From the NCBI RefSeq assembly GCF_004298145.1, contig NZ_SCRH01000068.1, positions 1 through 64,000 on the forward strand: 64,000 bases of DNA. Reading direction: 5' to 3'. Made by a program: the position numbers and the translations under genes. The notes under the pieces were generated by a model. It saw only the letters and a list, made by a program, of their open reading frames with translations, searched no databases and had not been told where the DNA came from. Positions 50,643 to 59,745 of this stretch are shown piece after piece. Source of the stretch: Mycobacterium sp. GTDB taxonomy: Bacteria; Actinomycetota; Actinomycetes; Mycobacteriales; Mycobacteriaceae. Within the stretch, counting starts at the first letter, position 1; the number at the start of each line of letters is the position of its first letter.

Positions 50643-52019
50643 ATGGGTTCGGGCGGCATCATGGATCGCGACGAGATCGGCGCGGCCTTCGATGCCCTCG
50701 ATCATGCGATCGACGCTGTGGCAGGGTTCTGTTTTGACGCGTTGACTCCGCGGGAGTGGCTGGCACTGTTGGAGCGCACCGAAAGGGTGCGTCGGCGGCT
50801 GCCGGTGCCTGAGCATCGGTTGATCAATCACCTCTCCCGCCAAGCCAGCACTCAAGAACTAGGCGGCAAGCTCGATCACGCGCTAGCCGATCGGCTCAGG
50901 ATCAGCCGCGCCGAGGCCTCCCGCCGCGTCAAAGAAGCCGCCGATCTGGGGCCGCGCCACGGCCTGACCGGCGAACCCCTGCCGCCGGTGTTGGCGGCCA
51001 CCGCCGCCGCCCAACGCGAGGGCACGCTGGGTGCTGGGCACGTCGCCGTCATCCGCGGCTTCTCCCGCCGCCTGCCCGGCTGGATCGACGCGGCCACCCG
51101 CGAGCGCGTCGAAGCCGACCTGGCCGCCCACGCCAGCCACTACCGCCCCGAAGAACTCAACGGCCTGGCCCACACCCTGCAGGACTGCCTCAACCCCGAC
51201 GGCACCTACACCGACGAGGACCGCGCCCGCCAACGCGGCCTGACCCTGGGCAACCAGCAACCCGACGGCATGTCACAGCTGCGCGGTGTGATCACCCCAG
51301 AGCTGCGCGCCACCCTTGAAGCCGTGCAGGCCAAACTCGGCGCCCCGGGCATGTGCAACCCCCACGACCAGACCCCGTGTGTGGACGGTGCACCCAGCCA
51401 AGACGCCATCGACCGCGACACCCGCTCGGGCGCCCAACGCAACCACGACGCCCTGCTCGCTGCGCTGCGCGCCCTGCTGGCCTCCGGAGAGCTCGGCCAG
51501 CACAACGGGCTACCGGCCGCCATCATCGTGACTACCACACTGGCCGACTTGGAGGCCGCCGCCGGACACGGCCTGACCGGTGGGGGCACCATCGTGCCGA
51601 TGAGCGACGTGATCCGCCTGGGCCGCCACGCGCACCATTATCTGGCGATCTTCGACAAAGGCAAAGCCCTCGCGCTCTACCACACCAAACGCCTGGCCTC
51701 CCCCGGACAGCGAATTGTGTTGTACGCCAAAGACCGTGGGTGCACCGCCCCGGGCTGCGACGTCAAGGGCTACTACTGCGAAGTCCACCACACCACCGAC
51801 TACGCCACCTGCCACACCACCGACATCAACGACCTCACCTTCGCCTGCGGCCCACATCACCGCATGCTGACCCCCGGCGCCTGGACCACCCGCAAAAACA
51901 CCCGCGGCGACACCGAATGGCGACCACCGGCCCACCTCGAGCGCGGACAACCACGCACCAACGCCTACCACCACCCCGAACGATTCCTGAACCACGACGA
52001 AGACGACGACCCCGTTTGA
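50643..52019 (+). CDS. 13E12-family protein (DUF222 plus HNH endonuclease motif), 458 aa
   Basis: Belongs to the repetitive 13E12 family of mycobacteria. An N-terminal DUF222 region (FDALTPREWLALLERTERVRRRL, PVPEHRLINHLSRQA) and a C-terminal HNH zinc site: CTAPGCDVKGYYCEVHH, NDLTFACGPHHRM. ATG 50643 (MGSGG) is used by analogy with other family members; the frame starts at 50592. Codon use is strongly C-ended, unlike neighbouring genes. It sits between two converging catabolic operons and its stop is two bases from the convergent phosphotransferase stop. Copies of this family serve as prophage attachment sites in M. tuberculosis. Endonuclease activity unproven. Confidence 0.9.
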   Translation: MGSGGIMDRDEIGAAFDALDHAIDAVAGFCFDALTPREWLALLERTERVRRRLPVPEHRLINHLSRQASTQELGGKLDHALADRLRISRAEASRRVKEAADLGPRHGLTGEPLPPVLAATAAAQREGTLGAGHVAVIRGFSRRLPGWIDAATRERVEADLAAHASHYRPEELNGLAHTLQDCLNPDGTYTDEDRARQRGLTLGNQQPDGMSQLRGVITPELRATLEAVQAKLGAPGMCNPHDQTPCVDGAPSQDAIDRDTRSGAQRNHDALLAALRALLASGELGQHNGLPAAIIVTTTLADLEAAAGHGLTGGGTIVPMSDVIRLGRHAHHYLAIFDKGKALALYHTKRLASPGQRIVLYAKDRGCTAPGCDVKGYYCEVHHTTDYATCHTTDINDLTFACGPHHRMLTPGAWTTRKNTRGDTEWRPPAHLERGQPRTNAYHHPERFLNHDEDDDPV

Positions 52020-52021
52020 CG

Positions 52022-53296
52022 CTAAGGCAGCACGCCTTCGAGAAGTTCCCCGATGCGATGCCGTTCCCACACATTCAGCAGGTTCGACAGCATCTGCAGG
52101 GGCGCGCGCACGCTTTCGTCGTCCCTGATGCGCGGATCCTTGCGGGTGCGCGGCACGGCGTCGAATCGCTTGCGGATCAAGGCCGGTACGTCCAACAGCC
52201 AGGTGACCCCCATCGCGGCCGCATACAGCAGCATGTGCCGGCGCAACCGCTCTGTATCGAGGTGGGGTCCGCCGCAGCCCTCGAATTCCGAGACGAACAG
52301 GTGCAGCAGTTCGTCGAGATGGGTGTCCCACATATCGGTTTCGGCACCGGACATCGCTCCCCATAGGGCCATGCCCAGGTTCATCTGGCTGACGCATCCC
52401 CAGTCCATCAGGCCGCAACACAAGGCGCCGCCACCGTCTCGCCAGAACCACGCGTTATCGATGTTGGCGTTCCAGTGGCACAGCGCGACATAGTCGGCGT
52501 CGTCGGCCAGTTGGCGTGCGACCGCGTGCTCGTGGTGCGCGAATCGTGGCACCTCGGCGCGCAGGCGTGCGATGAACTCCGGTGAGCCGGCAGCCGCCGG
52601 CAGCAGCCCGGGATGGGTTTGCGCGAATTCGGCTAGTTGGTTCACCCGCCGTTCCAGCTTCTCCGTGGACAGCGGCGCTCGCTCCCCCACCGTCGCGGCC
52701 TGCACGTCCACGGGAAAGGGCGCGGTCAGTTCTGCCGGCAGCCGGCCGGAGCGATGCGTGCCGGCCAGGCGCGCCAGCGCGGTCAGCAGCGCGCGGTAGT
52801 GCTCTAGCGGTTGGGGCATCTCGTAGTCGAGGCACTTGTGATGTTGGCGCTCGATCCCGTTGCCGCCGAAGTTGATTCGCTCGGTGATCAGTATTCCGGT
52901 TCCGGTCGGGCGGTGGTAGTCGGCGAATTGCGGGCTGGGCACCTCGATGGGGAATTCGGGGGCGCGTGACAGTAAGGCGAAGCGGACTTCGGGTTCCATC
53001 TGGGTCTTGCCCCGGTCTCGCACCGGATTGTCGAGATCGCGGGAGAACTTGACGAACAGATCGGCGTGCAGATCCGGTGCGGGATGGTCATATTCGACCG
53101 ACAGCGCAACCTTGCGTCCAGTGCTGCCGCCGTTGATCTCGCGGTAGCCACTGATGCGAGCGACGCTGTTGTCGCCCAGTATGCCCGAGGCCCGAAACGC
53201 CTTGGTGAGGAACGGCGCTCCACCACTGAGCAAGGTCGCGGGGTCGGCCGGGATGGGCAACCCGTGTTGATCGCCGACCACCCAATGTGACGTCAC
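52022..53296 (-). CDS. APH/CHK-like phosphotransferase-family protein, 424 aa
   Basis: Kinase-like fold of the aminoglycoside phosphotransferase/ecdysteroid kinase group. GGSTGRKVALSVEYD and DLFVKFSRDLDNP give the N-lobe strand and lysine; ILITERINFG the hinge; LCHWNANIDNAWF the catalytic loop; GLMDWGCVSQMN the metal Asp. The usual His-Gly-Asp of the loop reads His-Trp-Asn (N276), so the catalytic Asp is not at its normal place. Last gene of a minus-strand operon, four bp after the SDR. It may phosphorylate an alcohol intermediate, or act as a non-kinase acyl-CoA-linked protein. Confidence 0.8.
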   Translation of the reverse strand: MTSHWVVGDQHGLPIPADPATLLSGGAPFLTKAFRASGILGDNSVARISGYREINGGSTGRKVALSVEYDHPAPDLHADLFVKFSRDLDNPVRDRGKTQMEPEVRFALLSRAPEFPIEVPSPQFADYHRPTGTGILITERINFGGNGIERQHHKCLDYEMPQPLEHYRALLTALARLAGTHRSGRLPAELTAPFPVDVQAATVGERAPLSTEKLERRVNQLAEFAQTHPGLLPAAAGSPEFIARLRAEVPRFAHHEHAVARQLADDADYVALCHWNANIDNAWFWRDGGGALCCGLMDWGCVSQMNLGMALWGAMSGAETDMWDTHLDELLHLFVSEFEGCGGPHLDTERLRRHMLLYAAAMGVTWLLDVPALIRKRFDAVPRTRKDPRIRDDESVRAPLQMLSNLLNVWERHRIGELLEGVLP

Positions 53297-53300
53297 ACCG

Positions 53301-54062
53301 CTACCAGGTCTGTTCGGCGGCGCGCACCAGCATGTGGTTCACCGCGACCCGTCGGTCGCGGGTGACCATGAACAGGACCGCGTCGGCGATGTCCCCGGGC
53401 CGCAGCATGACCATGCCAGACGTCTGCTTTTCGAAGGCTTCCCGTGATGATTCGGCCAGGTGGCTGAAGATTTCGGTATCGACCGTTCCGGGCCCCACCA
53501 CGCCGACGCGCACCCGCTTGCCGAGCACCTCCTGGCGGATGCCTTCGCTGAACGCGTTCACGCCGAACTTGGTCAGCGAATACACGGCGGTGTTGGGCCG
53601 GGCCACCCACCCGGCGGTGGAACTGATGGTGACCAGGTCCGCCACGCCGCGTGGCGAGTCGGCGGCGGCATCGATCAGGTGCGGAAGCGCCGCGCGGGTC
53701 GCATAGAGGACGCCCCGCACGTTGACGGCCACCATGTTGTCCCAGTCCTGCAGCCGCGCTTCGGTTGCGGGCGCCGACTGCATCAGGCCGGCGTTGTTCA
53801 CCAGGGTGTCGAGGCGCCCGAACTCCTCGACGGTGCGCTGTACGGCGGCCGCCACCTGGCCGGCATCGGTGACGTCGGCGGGGACGACGAGCGCTGTGCC
53901 ACCGGCGGATTCGATCTCGGCCTTCAGCTGCGCCAGCCGGTCGCCGCGGCGCGCGAGGAGGCCCACCGCAGCACCCTCGGCGGCCAGCGCTTTGGCCGTC
54001 GCCGCCCCGATGCCGCTGCTGGCGCCGGTCACCAGGGCCGCGGTGTGCGCCAATGTCGTCAT
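53301..54062 (-). CDS. SDR family oxidoreductase, 253 aa
   Basis: TAALVTGASSGIGAATAKAL cofactor motif, VNNAGLMQSAP, SSTAGWVARPN, Tyr and Lys in YSLTK, VGVVGPGTVDTE. Of the YdfG / NADP-dependent type. ATG 54062 overlaps the CoA-transferase stop (ATGA), so it is co-translated with it. Open frame extends to 54872 but that region is antisense-like shadow of the CoA-transferase. Substrate unknown. Confidence 0.9.
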   Translation of the reverse strand: MTTLAHTAALVTGASSGIGAATAKALAAEGAAVGLLARRGDRLAQLKAEIESAGGTALVVPADVTDAGQVAAAVQRTVEEFGRLDTLVNNAGLMQSAPATEARLQDWDNMVAVNVRGVLYATRAALPHLIDAAADSPRGVADLVTISSTAGWVARPNTAVYSLTKFGVNAFSEGIRQEVLGKRVRVGVVGPGTVDTEIFSHLAESSREAFEKQTSGMVMLRPGDIADAVLFMVTRDRRVAVNHMLVRAAEQTW

Positions 54063-56431
54063 GATCCGCCCGTCGGTTGCGATCCGGCCGCCGGTGCCGG
54101 CGAGCGCAGTATCTCGTGTAGAACGTAGTCGGTGTCCTCGCCCAGGTCGGGTGCGCCGCGCGCGATCCGCGCCGGGTTGCGCGCCAGCCGCCAGGACGGT
54201 CCCAGCACCGGACGCTGACCCTCGCGGTGATCCGAGACGAAACGATACAGCTCGCGGTCCCAGAGTTGTTGATCGCCAATCACATCGATGGCGGTGGCGC
54301 TCTTGGCGGCCGGCACTCCCGCCGCCCGCAGGCGACGCGCCAGCTCCTCGGCATCGAGAGTGCGGCTCAGCGCCGCAAGATCGGCGTCGAGCGCGTCGAC
54401 GTGTGCGCGCCGGCCGTCCACGGTGGCATAGCGGGGGTCGCCCGCCAGTGATGCGGCACCGAGCGCGTCGCACAACCGTTGCCATTCGGTATCGTTCGCG
54501 ACGGCCACGCTGACCCACGCACCGTCGGCGCAGGGATAGCAGCCGTGCGGGCACATGTCGGGGTGGTTGTTGCCGTCGGGCCCGAGGCGTCGCCCGCTGA
54601 GGCTGTGTTCGAGCAGGCAGTCCCCGATCATCGAGGACAGGGATTCGACGGCCGATACGTCGACGAATTGCCCCGCGCCACTGAGTTCGCGGTGCAGCAG
54701 CGCCACCAGGGCGGCGTAGGCGGCCGCCGCGCCGACCGTGGAATCCCCGTAGCGCATGCTGGTTCCGAGCGGGGGCCCACCGGGATAGCCGACCAGCGGC
54801 GCCAGGCCGGCCAGCGCGGCGAAGCACGGCGCGTAGCCGGTCTGATGCCCCAGCGGCCCGTCGTTGCCCCACATTTTGATCGAGACCGAGATGATGTCGG
54901 GTTTGATCTCTTTGAGCTGGTGATACCCCAGACCCTGGCGTTCCATCGCGCCCGGGCGCAGGTTGTTGATGACGATATCGCTGCGGGCGATCAGCTCACG
55001 CAGTTGCGCCATGCCCTCGGCCGACTTGATATCGATGTCCACGCTCAAGATCTCGGGATTGATGCTCAGAAAGAACGGCGCGTGGTTGATGTCGGTGCCG
55101 CCGTAGGCGCGCATCTCCTCGGGCTGCGTCGCGGTTTCGACCTTGATCACCTCGGCGCCCAATAGCGCCAGCAATTTACCGGTGTACGGGCCGGCCCACA
55201 CCTTGGTGAGCTCGACGACGCGGACCCCTTCCAGGGGGCCGCCGCGCGGGCGCTTCGGCGGCTTCAGCTGCGCGGACCGCGCCACCGGCGAGGCGTGCGG
55301 GGCGTCGAGACTGTCCAGGACCCACCCGCTGTGCTGGCCGAGAGCGGAAGCCGCGGAGGTGATTTCGGCCGGGGATGCGCTGAGCAGGTACGGCACCGTG
55401 GGGTATGACGCATCCCCCAACACGGGATGGCTGACGTCGGAAAAGAAACCGCGGTGGCGGTACTGCGGCGAGTGGTGCAGATCGGCGGCGTCGTTGACGG
55501 GCACCAGCGGAACGCCCAGGCGCTGGGCCTGCTCGGCCGCCGCCTCCTTGGACAGGTCGCGGACCCACCGCGCGAAACCCTGCTGGAAGGTGGCGACCTT
55601 TTCCGGAGTGACCGAGAACTCCAGCCAGTCGTCGTCGAAGTCCTCGAGCCAGACCGGGCGACCCATCAGCTGCTTGATGCCGAGCCAGTGGGCGCGGTTG
55701 GTCATGTACAGGTAGACGAAGCCGTCGGCGCAGGGGAAAAACGACGCCGGGCCCTGCTGGTCGTAGTCGTCGCGGGCGCCGGGGGCGGGGACTTCGCCGC
55801 TGATCAGCCGTCCGAGAATGCAATCGGCGCGCGAGACCAGCACCGCATGCTGGGAAACGTCGATGGCCTCACCCCGGCCGGTGTGCAGGCGCCCGAACAA
55901 CGCCGCTGTGACGCACAGCGCCGCCTCCAGCCCCGCTTCGTAGTCGGTCAGAAACCGGCCCGGCCCCCGCAGCGGCGGCCTGGTGGGGTCCGGGTGGCTG
56001 GGAGTGTGATATCCCCAGCCACTGGCGTGGAAGACGTTGATGCTCTTCGCATTCACGTATTCGGCCGGGGCTCCCAGACCGAACGGCGTGATCGAGCAAG
56101 CCACCACACTCGGGTGCCTCCGCGCCCAATCCGCATCGCCGTCGTCGATGACCGCGTCGGCGCTGGCGACGAGCTTATCCACGACATCGGCTTGCACGGT
56201 GGTGTCGAGAACGACGGACCGCTTGTTCGTGTTGAGGTACGCGAACAACGCACTGCCTTCGGGGCCGTCGGCAAGGCGGGGCGCCATGGCCCGAGTCGGG
56301 CTTCCGCGCCCCGGCGCCTCGACCTTGATCACCTCGGCGCCGAAGTCGGCCAGCAGCTTTCCGCAGTACTCCCCTGCGACCGACCCCGCCAGCTCGACGA
56401 CCCTGAAGGCCGTCAGCGCCGACATGCGCAC
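54059..56431 (-). CDS. Tandem-fused CaiB/BaiF family III CoA-transferase, 790 aa
   Basis: Two complete family III CoA-transferase modules in one chain. Module 1, residues ~1-385: FRVVELAGSVAGEYCGKLLA, AEVIKVEAPGRG and catalytic-region Asp in FLTDYEAGLEAAL. Module 2, ~395-770: GVRVVELTKVWAGPYTGKLL, AEVIKVETA, and Asp in MRYGDSTVGAAAAYAAL. Usual members are ~400 aa and work as interlocked dimers, so the fusion may supply both halves. Moves CoA between an acyl-CoA donor and the pathway acid. ATG 56425 is an alternative to GTG 56431. It begins 13 bp after the crotonase gene ends. Confidence 0.9.
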   Translation of the reverse strand: MRMSALTAFRVVELAGSVAGEYCGKLLADFGAEVIKVEAPGRGSPTRAMAPRLADGPEGSALFAYLNTNKRSVVLDTTVQADVVDKLVASADAVIDDGDADWARRHPSVVACSITPFGLGAPAEYVNAKSINVFHASGWGYHTPSHPDPTRPPLRGPGRFLTDYEAGLEAALCVTAALFGRLHTGRGEAIDVSQHAVLVSRADCILGRLISGEVPAPGARDDYDQQGPASFFPCADGFVYLYMTNRAHWLGIKQLMGRPVWLEDFDDDWLEFSVTPEKVATFQQGFARWVRDLSKEAAAEQAQRLGVPLVPVNDAADLHHSPQYRHRGFFSDVSHPVLGDASYPTVPYLLSASPAEITSAASALGQHSGWVLDSLDAPHASPVARSAQLKPPKRPRGGPLEGVRVVELTKVWAGPYTGKLLALLGAEVIKVETATQPEEMRAYGGTDINHAPFFLSINPEILSVDIDIKSAEGMAQLRELIARSDIVINNLRPGAMERQGLGYHQLKEIKPDIISVSIKMWGNDGPLGHQTGYAPCFAALAGLAPLVGYPGGPPLGTSMRYGDSTVGAAAAYAALVALLHRELSGAGQFVDVSAVESLSSMIGDCLLEHSLSGRRLGPDGNNHPDMCPHGCYPCADGAWVSVAVANDTEWQRLCDALGAASLAGDPRYATVDGRRAHVDALDADLAALSRTLDAEELARRLRAAGVPAAKSATAIDVIGDQQLWDRELYRFVSDHREGQRPVLGPSWRLARNPARIARGAPDLGEDTDYVLHEILRSPAPAAGSQPTGGS

Positions 56432-56444
56432 CCTCGCAAAGCGG

Positions 56445-57413
56445 TCAGGGCTTCGCGCGGCCGGAGCGACTCAGCCGCCACTCCGGCGGGAAGTTCATGT
56501 CGTTGTCCTTCACCACGTTGTTCAGGCCCTTCTCGAAGGTGCCCGCGGTCAGGTCGACCTCTTGTGCGTCATTGGCGATCATCGGCAGCATGCCCTCGAC
56601 CATGCCGGTCAGCAGGCTGCCGAAGTACTCACCCTTGTGCTGCTTGTAGAGCTCCAGGAAGGTCTTCTGCACGGCGACGGTGTCGGTCGGGCGGGTCTTC
56701 GAGCACGCCAGCGCGTACTTGAGGGTCTCGTCTTCCAGCTTGTCACGGGGCACCACGCTGTTGACGAAGCCGCAGTCGTACATCTCCTTCGCACTGAACG
56801 GCCTTCCCGTGAAAAGCATTTCGGAGAACTTGCGCAGGCCCATCGTCTCGGCCCACCACCACAGCCGGGGCCCCCAGCCCACGTAGCGGAATGCCGGGTG
56901 GCCGAAGAGGGCGTCGTCGGAGGAGATCACCAGGTCGGCGTCGCCTGCCTGGTAGAAGTGCCAGCCGTAGCAGTAGCCCTTGGCCTCGATGATGCTGATC
57001 TTCCGAAGTTCTTGCAGCGGACGGTTTCCGGCGCGCGCTTTGGCGTAGAAGTCGGTGACGGTGGACAGGTAGCGGTACGAGCCACCGGGCGGGTACTTGA
57101 CGTCGTCATCGTTGATGGCGAGCTCGTGCAGCAGCGGCATGCCCGGGTTCTCCAGCATCCCGCGCTGTTCGGGCAGGTCCCCGCCGCTACCGAAGTCCTC
57201 GCCCTCGCCGCGGATCACGACGACCTTGACGTCGTCGTCGACGTTGCACTTGTGGATCAGATCAGCGTAGTTCTGCCGCATCCCCAGCGTGGTGGAGTTC
57301 TGCGCGTCGGGACGGTCGAAGGTGATGTAGGCGATGCGGTTCTTCTTGTCCTTTTCGAACTTGATGTACTGCTCGGCTTCCTTCTTCATCTCTTCGTAGT
57401 CGTATTCAGGCAT
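56445..57413 (-). CDS. Crotonase-superfamily protein lacking both hydratase glutamates, 322 aa
   Basis: Crotonase fold: IAYITFDRPDAQNSTTLGMR, VVVIRGEGEDFGSGGD (oxyanion segment), IIEAKGYCYGWHFYQAGDAD, ALFGHPAFRYVGWGP. Aligned with hydratases, the two catalytic Glu positions are Y154 and A174. N-terminal 20 residues are rich in charged residues. It lies in the operon between the mycofactocin SDR and the fused CoA-transferase, so it should act on a CoA ester, but hydration by the standard mechanism is not possible. ATG 57413 has GAAAGAAG upstream. Confidence 0.87.
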   Translation of the reverse strand: MPEYDYEEMKKEAEQYIKFEKDKKNRIAYITFDRPDAQNSTTLGMRQNYADLIHKCNVDDDVKVVVIRGEGEDFGSGGDLPEQRGMLENPGMPLLHELAINDDDVKYPPGGSYRYLSTVTDFYAKARAGNRPLQELRKISIIEAKGYCYGWHFYQAGDADLVISSDDALFGHPAFRYVGWGPRLWWWAETMGLRKFSEMLFTGRPFSAKEMYDCGFVNSVVPRDKLEDETLKYALACSKTRPTDTVAVQKTFLELYKQHKGEYFGSLLTGMVEGMLPMIANDAQEVDLTAGTFEKGLNNVVKDNDMNFPPEWRLSRSGRAKP

Positions 57414-57445
57414 AGTGTTCTTCTTTCAGTTGATTCGGTTAGCGC

Positions 57446-58294
57446 CTATTTGAGCAGTGCGCCCGCGTCGACGGGCAGCGAAACCCCGGTGACATAACGA
57501 GATTCATCGGAGGCGAGGAACAGGACGGCATTGCTGATGTCAACCGCTTCCACCCAGGGCACCGGCATGGTGTGCGTCATCTGCGAGAACGGGGCGAAAT
57601 CCTCCGGCCCGGGGTTTTCCAGGTCGGGTCGAAACAGCCGGAACGTCACCTCGTTGATCGTCATCGGCGTGTTGACCTGGCTGGGGTGTACCGAGTTGAC
57701 CCGAATATGGTGTTCGCCCAGTTCGACGGCGAAGGCTCTCATCAGGCCCAAAACGCCGTGTTTTGCGGCGATGTAGTGGCCGGTGTAGGCCATGGCCTTG
57801 TGCGATCCGACAGAACCGGTCAGCACGATGGAGCCGCCGCGTGCGCCGGCGATAATATGTGGCACACCTGCTTTCACGGTGTGCCACACGCCGGAAAGGT
57901 TCACGTCGATCATGTCCCGCCAGATGTTCTCGCGGATCTTGTGCAGCTTGTTGCCGAAGGTGCCGATGCCCGCGTTGGCGACGATGATATCGAGGCGCCC
58001 GAGTTGTTCCACCCCGCTGTCCACGGCGGCCTTCAGCGCGTCGTAGTCGCGGACATCGACCTGCGCGGTCACGATGCGGCGGTCGAGACCCTTGACCAGA
58101 TCGGCGGTTTCGTCGAGGTCTTCCGGCGTCGAGTGGGGATATGCCAGGTTCTCGATCGGCCCGCAGACGTCGATCGCGATGATGTCGGCGCCCTCTTGCG
58201 CCAGACGCACGGCGTGACTGCGGCCCTGCCCGCGGGCGGCACCGCTGATGAAAGCTACCTTCCCTTCTACCCGCCCATTCACCCGACTTGTCAT
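57446..58294 (-). CDS. Mycofactocin-coupled SDR dehydrogenase, 282 aa
   Basis: SGAARGQGRSHAVRLAQ cofactor motif; insertion PIENLAYPHSTPEDLDETADL between the second and third strands that marks mycofactocin-associated SDRs; Tyr and Lys in YIAAK; SRYVTGVSLPVDAG ending. Related to the SDR at 20938. ATG 58294 overlaps the P450 stop (ATGA), so it probably oxidises the alcohol that P450 makes, with tightly held nicotinamide re-oxidised by mycofactocin. The mycofactocin genes themselves are not in the window. Confidence 0.9.
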   Translation of the reverse strand: MTSRVNGRVEGKVAFISGAARGQGRSHAVRLAQEGADIIAIDVCGPIENLAYPHSTPEDLDETADLVKGLDRRIVTAQVDVRDYDALKAAVDSGVEQLGRLDIIVANAGIGTFGNKLHKIRENIWRDMIDVNLSGVWHTVKAGVPHIIAGARGGSIVLTGSVGSHKAMAYTGHYIAAKHGVLGLMRAFAVELGEHHIRVNSVHPSQVNTPMTINEVTFRLFRPDLENPGPEDFAPFSQMTHTMPVPWVEAVDISNAVLFLASDESRYVTGVSLPVDAGALLK

Positions 58295-59496
58295 CGTGAC
58301 ACCAGCGCCGGCATGCACTCCCAGCCCCGCACCGTGGAGGTCGGGCTGAGGGTGGCCCTGCTCAGGTCCACCTCCCACTCGGGGAATCGCTTCAGAATCT
58401 CTTCCAGGGCGACGCGGCCCTCCAGGCGCGCCAGCGCCGAGCCCAGGCAGAAGTGCGTGCCCATGCTGAAGGTGAGATGCGGACGGACCGCCCGGTGGAT
58501 GTTGAATTCGCCTGCGTCGGGCCCGAACTGGGCCTCGTCACGGCACGCCGATCCGATCAGCATCATCATCACGCTGCCCTCCGGCACCGTTTGGTCGTGC
58601 ACGCTGACGTCGCGGGTCACATACCGGGACACGTGGGGGGCCGGTGGCTCGTAGCGTAAGAGCTCTTCGATGGCCTGCGGGATGAGGGCGGGATTCTCGA
58701 CGAGGTCGCGGCGCTGGTCGGGGTGCTCGGCGAGAACCTTTCCGGACCAACCGATCAGCCGCGTTGTCGTTTCGTTGCCGGCTCCGGCGACGACGTTGAG
58801 GTAGACGAGTATCTCTTCGCGGGACAGCCGCCGGGTGGTGCCGGTTTCGTCGACGAACTCGACGTTGAGAAGTTCGGTCATGATGTCGTCGGACGGATGC
58901 TCGGCGCGCCAGTCGATGTACGCCTCGAACTGCTCACCCACGGACAGACCGTGCTGGGCGGCGTCCATGGGCTTGCCGGCCTCGGTGCGCAGCTGGGCGT
59001 TGCCCCGATCGCGGATGTACTCCTGGTCGTCTTCGGGGATGCCGAGCAACATGCTGATGACCTTCATCGGCATCTGCGCACCCAGGTCGGTGACGAAGTC
59101 GAAGTGGCCCGAGCCCACCAGCGGATCCAGGAGTTGAGCGCAGAAGTCGCGGATCATCGGCTCGAGGGCGGCGATCCTGCGCGGGGTGAACATCCGCGAC
59201 AGCAGTTTGCGGTGCACGTCGTGAATCGGCGGGTCTTCGAAGATCAACATGCCCGACGGGATTTCGAGGTTGGCCTTGATCAGCTCCAGGATCGCGCCCC
59301 GCGCGGAGCTGTAGGTCTCGTGATCCACGAGCGCCTTGCTGACATCGGCGTAGCGGCTCACCGCGTAGAAGTCGAATTCGGCGTTGTAGTAGAGCGGCGC
59401 CTCTTCGCGCAACCGCGCGAACATCGGATACGGGTCGGCGATCAGCCCGACATCGTATGGATCGAAACGAACATGGCTGTCGGTGCTCGCCGTCAC
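58291..59496 (-). CDS. Cytochrome P450, first gene of a six-gene minus-strand operon, 401 aa
   Basis: Haem loop FSMGTHFCLGSALARLEG with ligand Cys350; I-helix VAGAGNETTTRLIGW; ExxR region IEELLRYEPP. N-terminus FDPYDVGLIADPYPMFARLR is typical of mycobacterial CYP124/125/126/142-type clans, several of which act on lipids or steroids; the subfamily cannot be fixed by eye. GTG 59496 has GTAGGAGGGG just upstream. An operator-like dyad lies 170-190 bp upstream. No ferredoxin is adjacent. Confidence 0.92.
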   Translation of the reverse strand: MTASTDSHVRFDPYDVGLIADPYPMFARLREEAPLYYNAEFDFYAVSRYADVSKALVDHETYSSARGAILELIKANLEIPSGMLIFEDPPIHDVHRKLLSRMFTPRRIAALEPMIRDFCAQLLDPLVGSGHFDFVTDLGAQMPMKVISMLLGIPEDDQEYIRDRGNAQLRTEAGKPMDAAQHGLSVGEQFEAYIDWRAEHPSDDIMTELLNVEFVDETGTTRRLSREEILVYLNVVAGAGNETTTRLIGWSGKVLAEHPDQRRDLVENPALIPQAIEELLRYEPPAPHVSRYVTRDVSVHDQTVPEGSVMMMLIGSACRDEAQFGPDAGEFNIHRAVRPHLTFSMGTHFCLGSALARLEGRVALEEILKRFPEWEVDLSRATLSPTSTVRGWECMPALVSR

Positions 59497-59666
59497 GAAA
59501 CCCCTCCTACCGCTGCAGTTTTAGATTCCCGCATTACCGGCACCAGGGCTCGCGCTGCCGGCGTTGCAACGCTGGATCCGGTCCGGGCAATTTACACACT
59601 CCGCTTAATTGCGTCACTCTGGACATGTGCACAAATTCGGCTGAAACGACGCGTGAACGTCGGCTC

Positions 59667-59683
59667 ACTCTATTCTCGTAGAG
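59667..59683. promoter_or_regulatory. Operator-like dyad upstream of the P450 operon
   Basis: CTCTA and TAGAG arms around a six-base centre. The 17 bases from 59667 match 14 of 17 with the dyad in front of the TetR gene (60452-60468), sharing ACTCTAT and TCGTAG. Lies 171-187 bp upstream of the P450 start codon. It suggests that the TetR protein controls this operon. Confidence 0.55.
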
Positions 59684-59745
59684 AACCATACAGCGGGCGC
59701 CCCGGCAAGGGCCAGAGATCCGCGCGCCGTCTTCGGTCGGTGCCC

